A DNA stretch of 7,903 nucleotides from the NCBI GenBank assembly GCA_902805985.1, contig CADCUW010000076.1, forward strand, positions 1 to 7,903, written 5' to 3'. Made by a program: the position numbers and the translations under genes. Of this stretch, positions 1 to 4,992 are shown one piece after another (position 1 is the first letter of the stretch; the number at the start of each line of letters is the position of its first letter). The stretch comes from an uncultured Rubrobacteraceae bacterium (GTDB taxonomy: Bacteria; Actinomycetota; Rubrobacteria; Rubrobacterales; Rubrobacteraceae). A model generated the notes under the pieces. It saw nothing but the letters and a program-made list of their open reading frames with translations, made no database searches and was not told where the DNA came from.

Positions 1-710
1 GGGCCGGGGGCGACGACGTTGGCGCGGAGTCCGTACTGGATCACGTCCTGGGCGAGGCCCTCGGTGAAGGTGACGATGGCCCCCTTGGTCGCCGAGTAGG
101 GGAGGAGGGTCGGGGAGGGTTTGTACGCCTGGGCCGAGCCTACGTTGATGATCGAGCCTCCCGGCGGCATGTGCGGGATCGCCGCCTTCACCAGCCAGAA
201 CATCGCGTAGATGTTGGTCTTGAACGTGCGATCGAGCAGCTCGCTTGAAACGTCCATCACGCCGCTGACCGTCATCTGGTGGGCGGCGTTGTTGACGAGG
301 ATGTCGATCCCGCCGAACTCGTCTGCGGCCTTCTGGATCACGGCCTGGCAGGTGGCCTCTTCGCTTATGTCCCCCGGCGCCTTTACGCACCTCTTGCCCG
401 ACTCCTCGACGACGCGGGCGGTTTCAGCGGCGTCCGGCTCCTCGCTCTCCAGGTAGGAGATCAGGACGTCAGCCCCCTCCCGCGCGAAGGCAAGTGCTAC
501 GGCCCGGCCTATGCCCGAGTCTCCGCCGGTGATGACGGCCCTCTTGCCCTCGAGCCTGCCGGAGCCCCGGTATGTACTCTCGCCGTAGTCGGGCGCGGGC
601 TGCATCTCGGATTCGAGGCCCGGGTGCTGGTCCATCTGGGTCTGCTCCGGGTACTCGGGCTGCGGGTACTTCGTCGTCGGGTCTTGCTGGGTGTGCTGGT
701 CCTCTGTCAT
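1..710 (-). CDS. SDR-family oxidoreductase, general stress protein 39 (YdaD/YhdF/YhxC) type, C-terminus beyond window
   Basis: NAD(P)-dependent short-chain dehydrogenase, cytosolic; substrate unknown. 236 residues are visible and the reading frame runs off the left edge. The Rossmann nucleotide-binding motif TGGDSGIG is at residues 61-68, NNAA at 140-143, a structural Asn at N166, catalytic Ser at S192 and the YSATK catalytic Tyr/Lys at Y205/K209. The visible part ends at NVVAPG (231-236), the usual start of the substrate loop, so roughly the last 50 residues are missing. The first 50 residues are a Gln/Pro/Glu-rich extension ahead of the Rossmann fold, typical of the general-stress-protein-39 subfamily, which in Bacillus belongs to the SigB regulon. 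The ATG at 708-710 is preceded by GGGAGGA (720-726) with a 9-base spacer, which fixes the start. It is divergent from the small gene at 873. Family is certain; a stress role is inferred from relatives and from the promoter-like motif upstream. Confidence 0.95.
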   Translation of the reverse strand, partial: MTEDQHTQQDPTTKYPQPEYPEQTQMDQHPGLESEMQPAPDYGESTYRGSGRLEGKRAVITGGDSGIGRAVALAFAREGADVLISYLESEEPDAAETARVVEESGKRCVKAPGDISEEATCQAVIQKAADEFGGIDILVNNAAHQMTVSGVMDVSSELLDRTFKTNIYAMFWLVKAAIPHMPPGGSIINVGSAQAYKPSPTLLPYSATKGAIVTFTEGLAQDVIQYGLRANVVAPG

Positions 711-730
711 GCCTGGGTGTCCTCCCTGTC

Positions 731-752
731 GTGGCCGCGGCCCCGCGGCCAC
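731..752 (-). promoter_or_regulatory. Perfect GC-rich hairpin in the leader of the SDR gene
   Basis: GTGGCCGCGG (731-740) and CCGCGGCCAC (743-752) are exact reverse complements separated by two bases. The structure lies 4 bases upstream of the Shine-Dalgarno sequence (720-726) of the SDR gene. In that gene's mRNA it would be a very stable stem immediately before the ribosome-binding site. There is no T tract, so a simple intrinsic terminator is unlikely. It could instead be a protein-binding palindrome in the divergent intergenic region or an RNA-stabilising 5' stem. The symmetry is certain; the function is unknown. Confidence 0.6.
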
Positions 753-772
753 ACCGTCATAGTCTGCGATCC

Positions 773-798
773 TTGCCCGTTCTCCCGCCGGGTCAAAC
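773..798 (-). promoter_or_regulatory. Candidate SigB/SigF-type promoter for the SDR gene
   Basis: Read on the minus strand, GTTTGA (798-793) is followed after 14 bases by GGGCAA (778-773). This resembles the general-stress sigma consensus (GTTTAA, about 14 bases, GGGTAT in Bacillus SigB; similar for mycobacterial SigF). A start of transcription near 765 would give a leader of about 55 bases containing the 731-752 hairpin. The match is imperfect (5/6 and 4/6) and GC-rich DNA gives chance hits. The stress-regulon membership of the family makes it worth recording. Confidence 0.35.
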
Positions 799-872
799 GG
801 TGGGGCGGCGTCCGGTTTCGGGGCCCGGGATAACGAGCGTCGCCGGGGACGGAGGGTTACCGAGGGGGGCTG

Positions 873-923
873 ATGGGAGATTACGGCACCGTCTTCCAGA
901 ACGACCCGGTAGACGTCAATTCA
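873..923 (+). other. Apparent N-terminal segment of the next gene, in a different frame
   Basis: An ATG at 873 follows a G-rich ribosome-binding sequence (GAGGGGGG, 862-869) and opens with MGDYGTVFQNDPVDVN. Third positions in this stretch are largely G/C, like real coding sequence here. The same frame stays open to 1385, but after about residue 16 it becomes an Arg/Gly-rich low-quality translation. From about 919 the good coding signal moves to the frame that ends at 1299. The simplest reading is that this is the start of that gene, separated from the rest by a one-base frame change. Confidence 0.45.
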
Positions 924-957
924 GGAGTTCGGCAAGCGGAAGGACCACTTCTTCGTC

Positions 958-1299
958 GTGGAGGGGCTCGAGTGGTTAGATCAGGGGACCGCCTCCGGCG
1001 AGGAACACGAGGGAGGTCGGTGGCACGTCCTTCGCGCCGGGGAGATCCCCGTCGTGGTGCTCGCCAGGGGAGGGGCGGCGATCCCGCATGCGGGTCTCGT
1101 GCAGAGCACGGGCCAGATCTACTGGGGCGAGATAGTGCTCGTGGCCTACGGCGGGGGGCCGTTCGCGCAGGGCCTGTACTGCCATCCCGACGACGGCAGG
1201 TTATGGCCCTTGCGCCTCTGGCGCGAGGCCGGCGGGTTCGCGCTGCGCGAAAACCCTTCGCAGGGGAGGGCGGGTTGGAAGATCAGGGCCGTCCCCTGA
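958..1299 (+). CDS. Small hypothetical protein, 5' end uncertain (probable frame interruption upstream)
   Basis: I do not recognise the family. From the GTG at 958 the product is 113 residues, without signal peptide or membrane segment. It contains several Trp and aromatic residues, a Gly-rich central part (VAYGGGPFAQGLYC) and a single Cys-His pair in YCHPDDGRLWPL. GC3 is high throughout, which supports real coding. No good ribosome-binding site precedes 958. The same frame reads protein-like sequence (QEFGKRKDHFFVV) upstream as far as an ATT at 919, just after a TAG at 910-912. The 958 start is therefore probably too late, and the real N-terminus may lie in the other frame from 873. It is either a broken gene, a base error, or a gene with an unusual start or frameshift. 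The DUF1360 gene follows on the same strand 82 bases later. Confidence 0.6.
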   Translation: MEGLEWLDQGTASGEEHEGGRWHVLRAGEIPVVVLARGGAAIPHAGLVQSTGQIYWGEIVLVAYGGGPFAQGLYCHPDDGRLWPLRLWREAGGFALRENPSQGRAGWKIRAVP

Positions 1300-1309
1300 G
1301 CCCGCCGAT

Positions 1310-1337
1310 GTTTAGGCCCGGCCGCGCGTCGGGGATA
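1310..1337 (+). promoter_or_regulatory. Possible SigB/SigF-like promoter before the DUF1360 gene
   Basis: GTTTAG (1310-1315) is followed after 15-16 bases by GGGGATA (1331-1337), in the short gap between the small hypothetical gene and the DUF1360 gene. It resembles general-stress sigma promoters (GTTT... GGGTAT) and the candidate in front of the SDR gene, but spacing and -10 match are imperfect. Weak evidence; the gene may equally be cotranscribed from upstream. Confidence 0.25.
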
Positions 1338-1381
1338 CCCCGGGAAGTATGGATCCAGCGCGTCAAACACAAGGGGCAACC

Positions 1382-1894
1382 ATGAGCGAAGGCAATCCCG
1401 AAGGCAATACCGAAGGCATCTTCGAGGGCTACAAGAGAAACGAAGACATCTCGCTCCGATCCTACGGCTTGCTCGCGGGGCTCTTCAACGCGCTCTTCGC
1501 CCTCTTCCTGCTGGTGATGAGGGGCACGGGAAAGTCGCTACCGGAACGGATCGAAGCGAGGGATATCGCGCTGCTCGGGATGGCGGCCCACAAGCTGAGC
1601 CTGGTCGGGGCCGAGGACGCGGTGACGAGCCCCTTGCGCGCCCCGTTCACCGAGCTTCGGGAGAAGGAGAGCCCCAAGAAACTCGACGAGAAGCCCCGCG
1701 GCGATGGGCTGCGCCGCTCCGTCGGCGAGCTCGTAACGTGCAAGTTCTGCCTCAGCGTGTGGCTCGCCTCTTTCTTTACCTACGGGCTCGTGCTCGCGCC
1801 GCGCGTCACCCGCCTCGTCGCCTCGATCTTCGCCGTGGTCACGGTCTCAGACCACCTGCACCAGGCCTACAAGGCCCTCATGAACCGGTCCTGA
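1382..1894 (+). CDS. DUF1360 family membrane protein (sporulation protein YjcA-like)
   Basis: 170-residue integral membrane protein of the DUF1360 family; biochemical role unknown. Bacillus relatives are annotated as sporulation-associated. Family landmarks are the RAPFTE stretch (residues 86-91) and the conserved GELVTCKFCLSVWLA segment (115-129) with the paired cysteines C120 and C123. Hydrophobic segments lie at about 28-46, 62-77, 124-140 and 145-157. The charged loop at 90-112 is rich in Lys/Glu/Arg. The N-terminus has a short repeated EGN/EG pattern (SEGNPEGNTEGIFEG). The ATG at 1382 is chosen because AAGGGG (1371-1376) sits 5 bases upstream. The alternative ATG at 1349 has its purine stretch only one base away. 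The stop is 8 bases from the stop of the convergent transporter gene, with no obvious terminator between. Family confident, function unknown. Confidence 0.88.
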   Translation: MSEGNPEGNTEGIFEGYKRNEDISLRSYGLLAGLFNALFALFLLVMRGTGKSLPERIEARDIALLGMAAHKLSLVGAEDAVTSPLRAPFTELREKESPKKLDEKPRGDGLRRSVGELVTCKFCLSVWLASFFTYGLVLAPRVTRLVASIFAVVTVSDHLHQAYKALMNRS

Positions 1895-1902
1895 CCCCCA
1901 GA

Positions 1903-3252
1903 CTACCCGGCCGGCTGTTTACCGGAGATCTCGCCCAGCGTACGGCCGCGGGTCTCCTCGCCCAGCAGCCACACATCGGCGGCTATGACGAGCAGCACGG
2001 CGGCGAACATGGTGAAGATGACCGTCGTGCCGAGGCCCGGCGCCCCAAGCATGACTCCGACGAGGTATGGGCCCACGATGCCGCCGATGCGCCCGATCCC
2101 CGCGGCCCAGCCCGTCCCGGAGCCGCGCGCCTCCGTCGGGTAGAGCTCCGGGGTGTAGCTGTAGAGCACGCCCCAGGCCCCGAGGTTGAAGAACGAGACG
2201 AGCGAGCCCCACATCACGAGCTCCGCCCCTGACGCATCGGCCGCCAGGCCGCGCAGCCCGAAGGCGAGGGCGGCCACCGCCGAGCCGATCAGGTACAGGA
2301 CGAGCGTGCCTTTGCGGCCCCACCGTTCGACGAGGTAGGCGGCGGAGAAGTAGCCCGGCACCTGGGCAAGCGTTATGAGGAGCACGAACCCGAAGGTGCT
2401 CACGAGGTCCCGGCCAGAGCCCGCGAGTATCTGCGGCAGCCAGGTGAAGATCCCGTAGTACGAGAACACCATCCCGAACCACAAGACCCACAGCATGAGC
2501 GTCCGCCGCGCGTAAGCCCCGGACCACAGCCCCCGCAACCCCACGCCAGCGAATCCTTCTTCCTCCTCTTCCCACTCCAGCCCGTCCGTCCGCACGCCGA
2601 GGCGGGCGGCCTCTTCCCTGGCCTCGGCGTGGCGGCCCCTGCGCAAGAGGTACCGGGGGGACTCCGGCAGGGCGCGGCGCAGCACGAGCACGTAGAGGGC
2701 CGGAAGGGAGCCTATGAGGAACGCCACCCTCCAGCCGTACTCGGGGATGACGAGGTAGCCGATGAGGGCGGCCAGGATCCAACCATAAGCCCAGAAGCTC
2801 TCCAGCAGCACGACCATCCTGCCCCGACTCCTGGCCGGCGCCACCTCCGAGACGAGCGTGCTCGCCACCGGCAACTCCCCCCCGAGCCCGAGCCCCGTGA
2901 CGAACCGCAGGACCAGCAACGCCCCGTACCCCCACACAAGCGCCGTGAGCCCCGTCGCGACCGAGTACACGAGAAGGGTAACCATCATCACCGCCCGTCG
3001 CCCGTACCTGTCGGCCAGCGTCCCCGAGACCGCAGCCCCCACGAACATCCCGAAGAGCCCCGCGCTGATCGCGAACCCGACCTGACCCTGCGACAACCCC
3101 CACTCCCGCGCCAACGCCACCATCACGAAGGAAAGCAACCCGACGTCCATCGCATCGAACATCCACCCGAACCCCGAGAGCAACGTCACCCGCCAGTGAC
3201 CCCGCCCCACCTCCCCGTCGTCCAACCGGCCTTCCAACCCCCGTACCGCCAC
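1903..3252 (-). CDS. niaP: Major facilitator superfamily transporter, probable niacin transporter NiaP
   Basis: 449-residue inner-membrane proton-coupled permease with about 12 transmembrane segments. The sequence closely follows what I recall of Bacillus subtilis NiaP (YceI), which imports nicotinate for NAD salvage. Shared motifs are GWMFDAMDVG (29-38), the cytoplasmic loop GTLADRYGRR (77-86), GLGGELPVASTLVSE (121-135), LLESFWAYGW (149-158), PESPR (196-200), VFSYYGIF (262-269), FFNLGAWGVLYSYTPELYP (354-372) and GRIGGIVGP (387-395). An acidic run WEEEEEG (227-233) marks the central cytoplasmic loop. The GTG at 3252 is chosen because AGGAGG (3262-3267) lies 9 bases upstream; the upstream in-frame sequence is non-coding leader. 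The longer open frame up to 4347 is an artefact. An operator-like inverted repeat lies in the leader. MFS membership is certain; niacin as substrate is inferred, and an aromatic-acid or sugar-acid substrate is the alternative. Confidence 0.9.
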   Translation of the reverse strand: MAVRGLEGRLDDGEVGRGHWRVTLLSGFGWMFDAMDVGLLSFVMVALAREWGLSQGQVGFAISAGLFGMFVGAAVSGTLADRYGRRAVMMVTLLVYSVATGLTALVWGYGALLVLRFVTGLGLGGELPVASTLVSEVAPARSRGRMVVLLESFWAYGWILAALIGYLVIPEYGWRVAFLIGSLPALYVLVLRRALPESPRYLLRRGRHAEAREEAARLGVRTDGLEWEEEEEGFAGVGLRGLWSGAYARRTLMLWVLWFGMVFSYYGIFTWLPQILAGSGRDLVSTFGFVLLITLAQVPGYFSAAYLVERWGRKGTLVLYLIGSAVAALAFGLRGLAADASGAELVMWGSLVSFFNLGAWGVLYSYTPELYPTEARGSGTGWAAGIGRIGGIVGPYLVGVMLGAPGLGTTVIFTMFAAVLLVIAADVWLLGEETRGRTLGEISGKQPAG

Positions 3253-3310
3253 CGCGAACCGCCTCCTCGTAACTTCTGAAACCACGCTTGCTACCCGGAT
3301 GTGTTGCAAG

Positions 3311-3336
3311 GTAGCGTATTTGTAACAAATAGCTAC
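3311..3336 (-). promoter_or_regulatory. Operator-like inverted repeat upstream of niaP
   Basis: GTAGCGTATTTG (3311-3322) and CAAATAGCTAC (3326-3336) are reverse complements around TAA, except for one extra G in the left arm. The inner 13 bases (ATTTG-TAA-CAAAT) are perfectly symmetrical. It sits in a conspicuously AT-rich island in otherwise GC-rich DNA, 58 bases or more before the transporter's start codon and just downstream of a possible -10 element. This arrangement suits a repressor operator overlapping the transcription start. NAD-biosynthesis regulators (NiaR, NrtR) are the obvious candidates given the gene, but I cannot match the site to a known consensus from memory. Confidence 0.5.
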
Positions 3337-3340
3337 ATTG

Positions 3341-3369
3341 AGTATCACACGGGGAGCAAAGGTGCGCAA
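3341..3369 (-). promoter_or_regulatory. Candidate promoter for niaP
   Basis: On the minus strand TTGCGC (3369-3364) and GATACT (3346-3341) are separated by 17 bases, with TG two bases before the -10-like hexamer (TGTGATACT). A start near 3334 would fall inside the inverted repeat 3311-3336. The -35 match is weak; the -10 match is 4/6. Confidence 0.3.
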
Positions 3370-3380
3370 CCCAGGTGTCT

Positions 3381-4343
3381 TCAGGGACGTGTTCGGGGGC
3401 TTTCGGCGAGGGGGAGGTGGGGCTGGATCTTGCCGGTCTGGCGGCGGGCGCGGAGGGCGATGAGTCCGACCCCCACGGCCATGGCAGCGGGGGCGAGGAG
3501 GCCGGCTTCGGGGCCGAAGGGGCCTCCGGTCATGAGGTCGGGGCCGGTCTGCCGGGTGGAGAGGAAGGTGGCGCCGACGAGGTCGAGGCCGCTGACGGGG
3601 AAGCCGAAGACGTTGCCCTGGAAGAAGTTCCAGGTCGTGTGGAGGCCGATGGGGATGGCGAGGCGGCCGGTCAGGACGTAGCCCGAGCCGAGCATCATGC
3701 CGGCCAGGAAGATGTTGAGGGTGCTCAAGGCGCTCGTGTTCGGGTTGAACAGGTGGATGGCGGCGAAGACCGAGGAGGAGATGGCCCAGGCCAGCACGAT
3801 GGCCCCCTTCGGGCCGAGAGCGGTGCCGTTCAGCCCCTCCGCGAGGTTCGTCAGCTGGTAGCCGCGGCTGACGAGTTCCTCGTAGAAGCCCACGCAGACG
3901 AAGAGGGCCACGGGGGCGAGGATGGCCGGGAAGAAGGAGGCCCCGTCCCCGGCAACGAACGAGCCCGTCACCGTGGCCCACCCGGCCGCGAGTTGGGCGA
4001 GGAAGATCCCCGTCATCAGCAGCGCCCCGAGGAGCAGCCCGAAGCCGAGGTCCGACCACCAGGTGCGGTCCAGGCGCAGGCCGAACCCGGAGAAGGGGCG
4101 TCGGTCCAGAAAACGCCCGGAGGCCCACACGCTCGCCGTCGCCACCAGGGCGGCGCCCGCGTAGAACAGGACCGGCAGGTACGAGGGCTGGGCCTGGCTC
4201 GTGGCGCCGGGGGAGAGGCCGGCCACCGCCGCGACGGCCACGAACCCGAGGAGCGCGGTCCCCGCGTTCTGGAGCAGGAACTGGGAGAGCACGCGCCAGC
4301 CCGCGCGCAGCCGCACCTCCTCGTTTACGAACAGTCCTCTCAA
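3381..4343 (-). CDS. CPBP-family intramembrane glutamic endopeptidase (CAAX protease/Abi family)
   Basis: 320-residue polytopic membrane protein of the CPBP (Abi, PF02517-type) family: intramembrane proteases related to eukaryotic Rce1, with diverse and mostly unknown substrates in bacteria. The full catalytic set is visible: the Glu-Glu-x3-Arg motif in GFYEELVSRGYQ (E155, E156, R160), the second-motif His in AAIHLFNPN (H197), and HTTWN (H235, N239). Hydrophobic segments occur at about 27-45, 55-75, 98-120, 137-155, 181-197, 208-225 and 282-297. The C-terminal 20 residues are basic/proline-rich. The start is a TTG at 4343, preceded by GGAGG (4349-4353) with a 5-base spacer; no ATG is available nearby. 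It lies upstream of niaP on the same strand, but the 128-base gap with its own promoter-like sequence suggests separate transcription. Family confident; substrate unknown. No bacteriocin or phage genes nearby point to an immunity role. Confidence 0.93.
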   Translation of the reverse strand: MRGLFVNEEVRLRAGWRVLSQFLLQNAGTALLGFVAVAAVAGLSPGATSQAQPSYLPVLFYAGAALVATASVWASGRFLDRRPFSGFGLRLDRTWWSDLGFGLLLGALLMTGIFLAQLAAGWATVTGSFVAGDGASFFPAILAPVALFVCVGFYEELVSRGYQLTNLAEGLNGTALGPKGAIVLAWAISSSVFAAIHLFNPNTSALSTLNIFLAGMMLGSGYVLTGRLAIPIGLHTTWNFFQGNVFGFPVSGLDLVGATFLSTRQTGPDLMTGGPFGPEAGLLAPAAMAVGVGLIALRARRQTGKIQPHLPLAESPRTRP

Positions 4344-4373
4344 ACAAGCCTCCGTTCGGGGTCCGGAGAGAAG

Positions 4374-4379
4374 ATTCTA
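4374..4379 (-). promoter_or_regulatory. Possible -10 element for the CPBP protease gene
   Basis: TAGAAT on the minus strand (5/6 to TATAAT) lies about 30 bases before the TTG start, in the right place for a short leader. No convincing -35 hexamer is found 16-18 bases further upstream, so this is only a suggestion. Confidence 0.25.
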
Positions 4380-4518
4380 GCCCGGGGTGTGATGGGAGGA
4401 GGAGAGAACCCTCTCGGCGGCCTGCGGGATCCGGGCACCAGGTCTGGTTGGAGGCTCCGGTTTGCGGCGGGGGAGGTCTCCGCGGGTAGCAATCTCGACG
4501 AACGCCGCCGTTACACCT

Positions 4519-4553
4519 CCGCGCACCCGGCCGGAAGACGGTCTGGTGCGCGG
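4519..4553. repeat. Inverted repeat, 9-bp arms with 17-base loop
   Basis: CCGCGCACC (4519-4527) and GGTGCGCGG (4545-4553) are exact reverse complements. The site is 16 bases from the REP-like palindrome at 4570-4590, so the two may belong to one mobile palindromic unit or form a tandem pair of stems downstream of the DUF4174 gene. Confidence 0.45.
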
Positions 4554-4569
4554 GCAGCCGTTTGGGCGC

Positions 4570-4590
4570 GGGCGGGTTTCAAACCCGCCC
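4570..4590. repeat. REP-like perfect palindrome, 10-bp arms
   Basis: GGGCGGGTTT and AAACCCGCCC form a perfect inverted repeat around a single C, followed by CCTACG. Palindromes of this GGGCGGGTTTCAAACCCGCCC type recur in intergenic DNA of several bacterial genomes, where spurious open frames over them read GGF(E/Q)TRPY. This is recalled and not searched here. Such elements behave like REP/BIME or MITE repeats. Only one copy is visible in this window. Confidence 0.6.
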
Positions 4591-4644
4591 CTACGATGGG
4601 TGGGAGATCGTTGGTGGGGACGAAGATGGTTCAGACGGATCGTG

Positions 4645-4992
4645 CTACGTATCGCTGGCGTCTCTGGCCTGGATCTCGCGCCGGCGCATCGGCATGGCGT
4701 CGATGAGGTCGAACAGCTTTTCGGGGGGGACGGGCTCCGCCGAGCGGAACTTCTCACCGCCGTCCCTCCCCACGAGAACGGCGGCGAAGACGCCCTCCTC
4801 GACGCTGAACCGGCGTCTCGCGGCGGCGGACTCCTCGGAGCCGTCTTCGAAGAAAGGCTCTGTCAGTAGGTCGCGGTCCTCGGAGGCGGCCCTGTGGCCT
4901 TCGACAAGGTCCATCTGGTGGGCGTAGGCCCCGTGGTCTGAGGAGGGGGCGAAGACTAGGAGGCGGCGGTCCCTGGACGGACGTTCTTTCAG
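4645..4992 (-). CDS. DUF4174 (DUDES-type, thioredoxin-like fold) protein, probable CTG start coupled to peroxiredoxin
   Basis: About 115 residues, soluble, no signal peptide visible. The C-terminal hallmark LFDLIDAMPMRRREI and the preceding AAVLVGRDGGEKFR identify DUF4174, the bacterial form of the domain found in animal CCDC80/SRPX proteins. That domain has been proposed to have a thioredoxin/peroxiredoxin-like fold. The N-terminal strand RDRRLLVFAPSSD (residues 7-19) is also typical but lies upstream of the first ATG (4914), which would truncate the domain by 26 residues. Reading back, there is no ATG, GTG or TTG before the frame enters the peroxiredoxin gene. The CTG at 4992-4990 overlaps the peroxiredoxin TGA as CTGA, the geometry of ATGA translational coupling. 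The protein contains no cysteine, so it is unlikely to be a redox enzyme by itself. Function unknown. Confidence 0.82.
   Translation of the reverse strand: MKERPSRDRRLLVFAPSSDHGAYAHQMDLVEGHRAASEDRDLLTEPFFEDGSEESAAARRRFSVEEGVFAAVLVGRDGGEKFRSAEPVPPEKLFDLIDAMPMRRREIQARDASDT

Larger units (their letters stand above)
4344..4644. other. Gene-free stretch of about 300 bases between the CPBP and DUF4174 genes
   Basis: Open frames here are short, Arg/Pro-rich and match no family, so I call no gene. The stretch holds the CPBP leader (4344-4380) and two inverted repeats (4519-4553 and 4570-4590), the second resembling dispersed palindromic repeats. It is downstream of the DUF4174 stop, so the repeats could also act as a 3' boundary for the 7903-to-4645 transcript. 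No T tract was seen that would make a classical terminator. Confidence 0.6.

Noticed and set aside
279..833. Long plus-strand open frame opposite the SDR gene
   Set aside because: Antisense shadow in GC-rich DNA. The minus-strand frame carries all SDR motifs and the plus-strand product is low-complexity.
1349..1384. Upstream ATG at 1349 as start of the DUF1360 gene
   Set aside because: The purine stretch is only one base from this ATG, whereas ATG 1382 has AAGGGG at a normal 5-base spacing.
873..1385. Full 170-codon frame starting at 873
   Set aside because: Only the first ~16 codons look like protein. The rest is Arg/Gly/Pro-rich while the +1 frame has normal codon use to 1299.
3381..4343. 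CPBP (Abi) protein as part of a phage-defence or bacteriocin-immunity system
   Set aside because: The family name suggests it, but no toxin, bacteriocin, recombinase or other defence gene is nearby; neighbours are a transporter and redox/wall genes.
1903..4347. Single open frame of 814 codons on the minus strand
   Set aside because: Only the part from 3252 down is the transporter. The upstream portion is the CPBP gene read out of frame (Arg/Pro-rich) plus the AT-rich leader. The CPBP frame has intact catalytic motifs and its own ribosome-binding site.
4377..4757. Open frames across the 4344-4644 intergenic region on both strands
   Set aside because: Low-complexity products that run through the palindrome (reading GGFETRP/GGFQTRPY) and into the DUF4174 gene out of frame; no ribosome-binding site or family resemblance.
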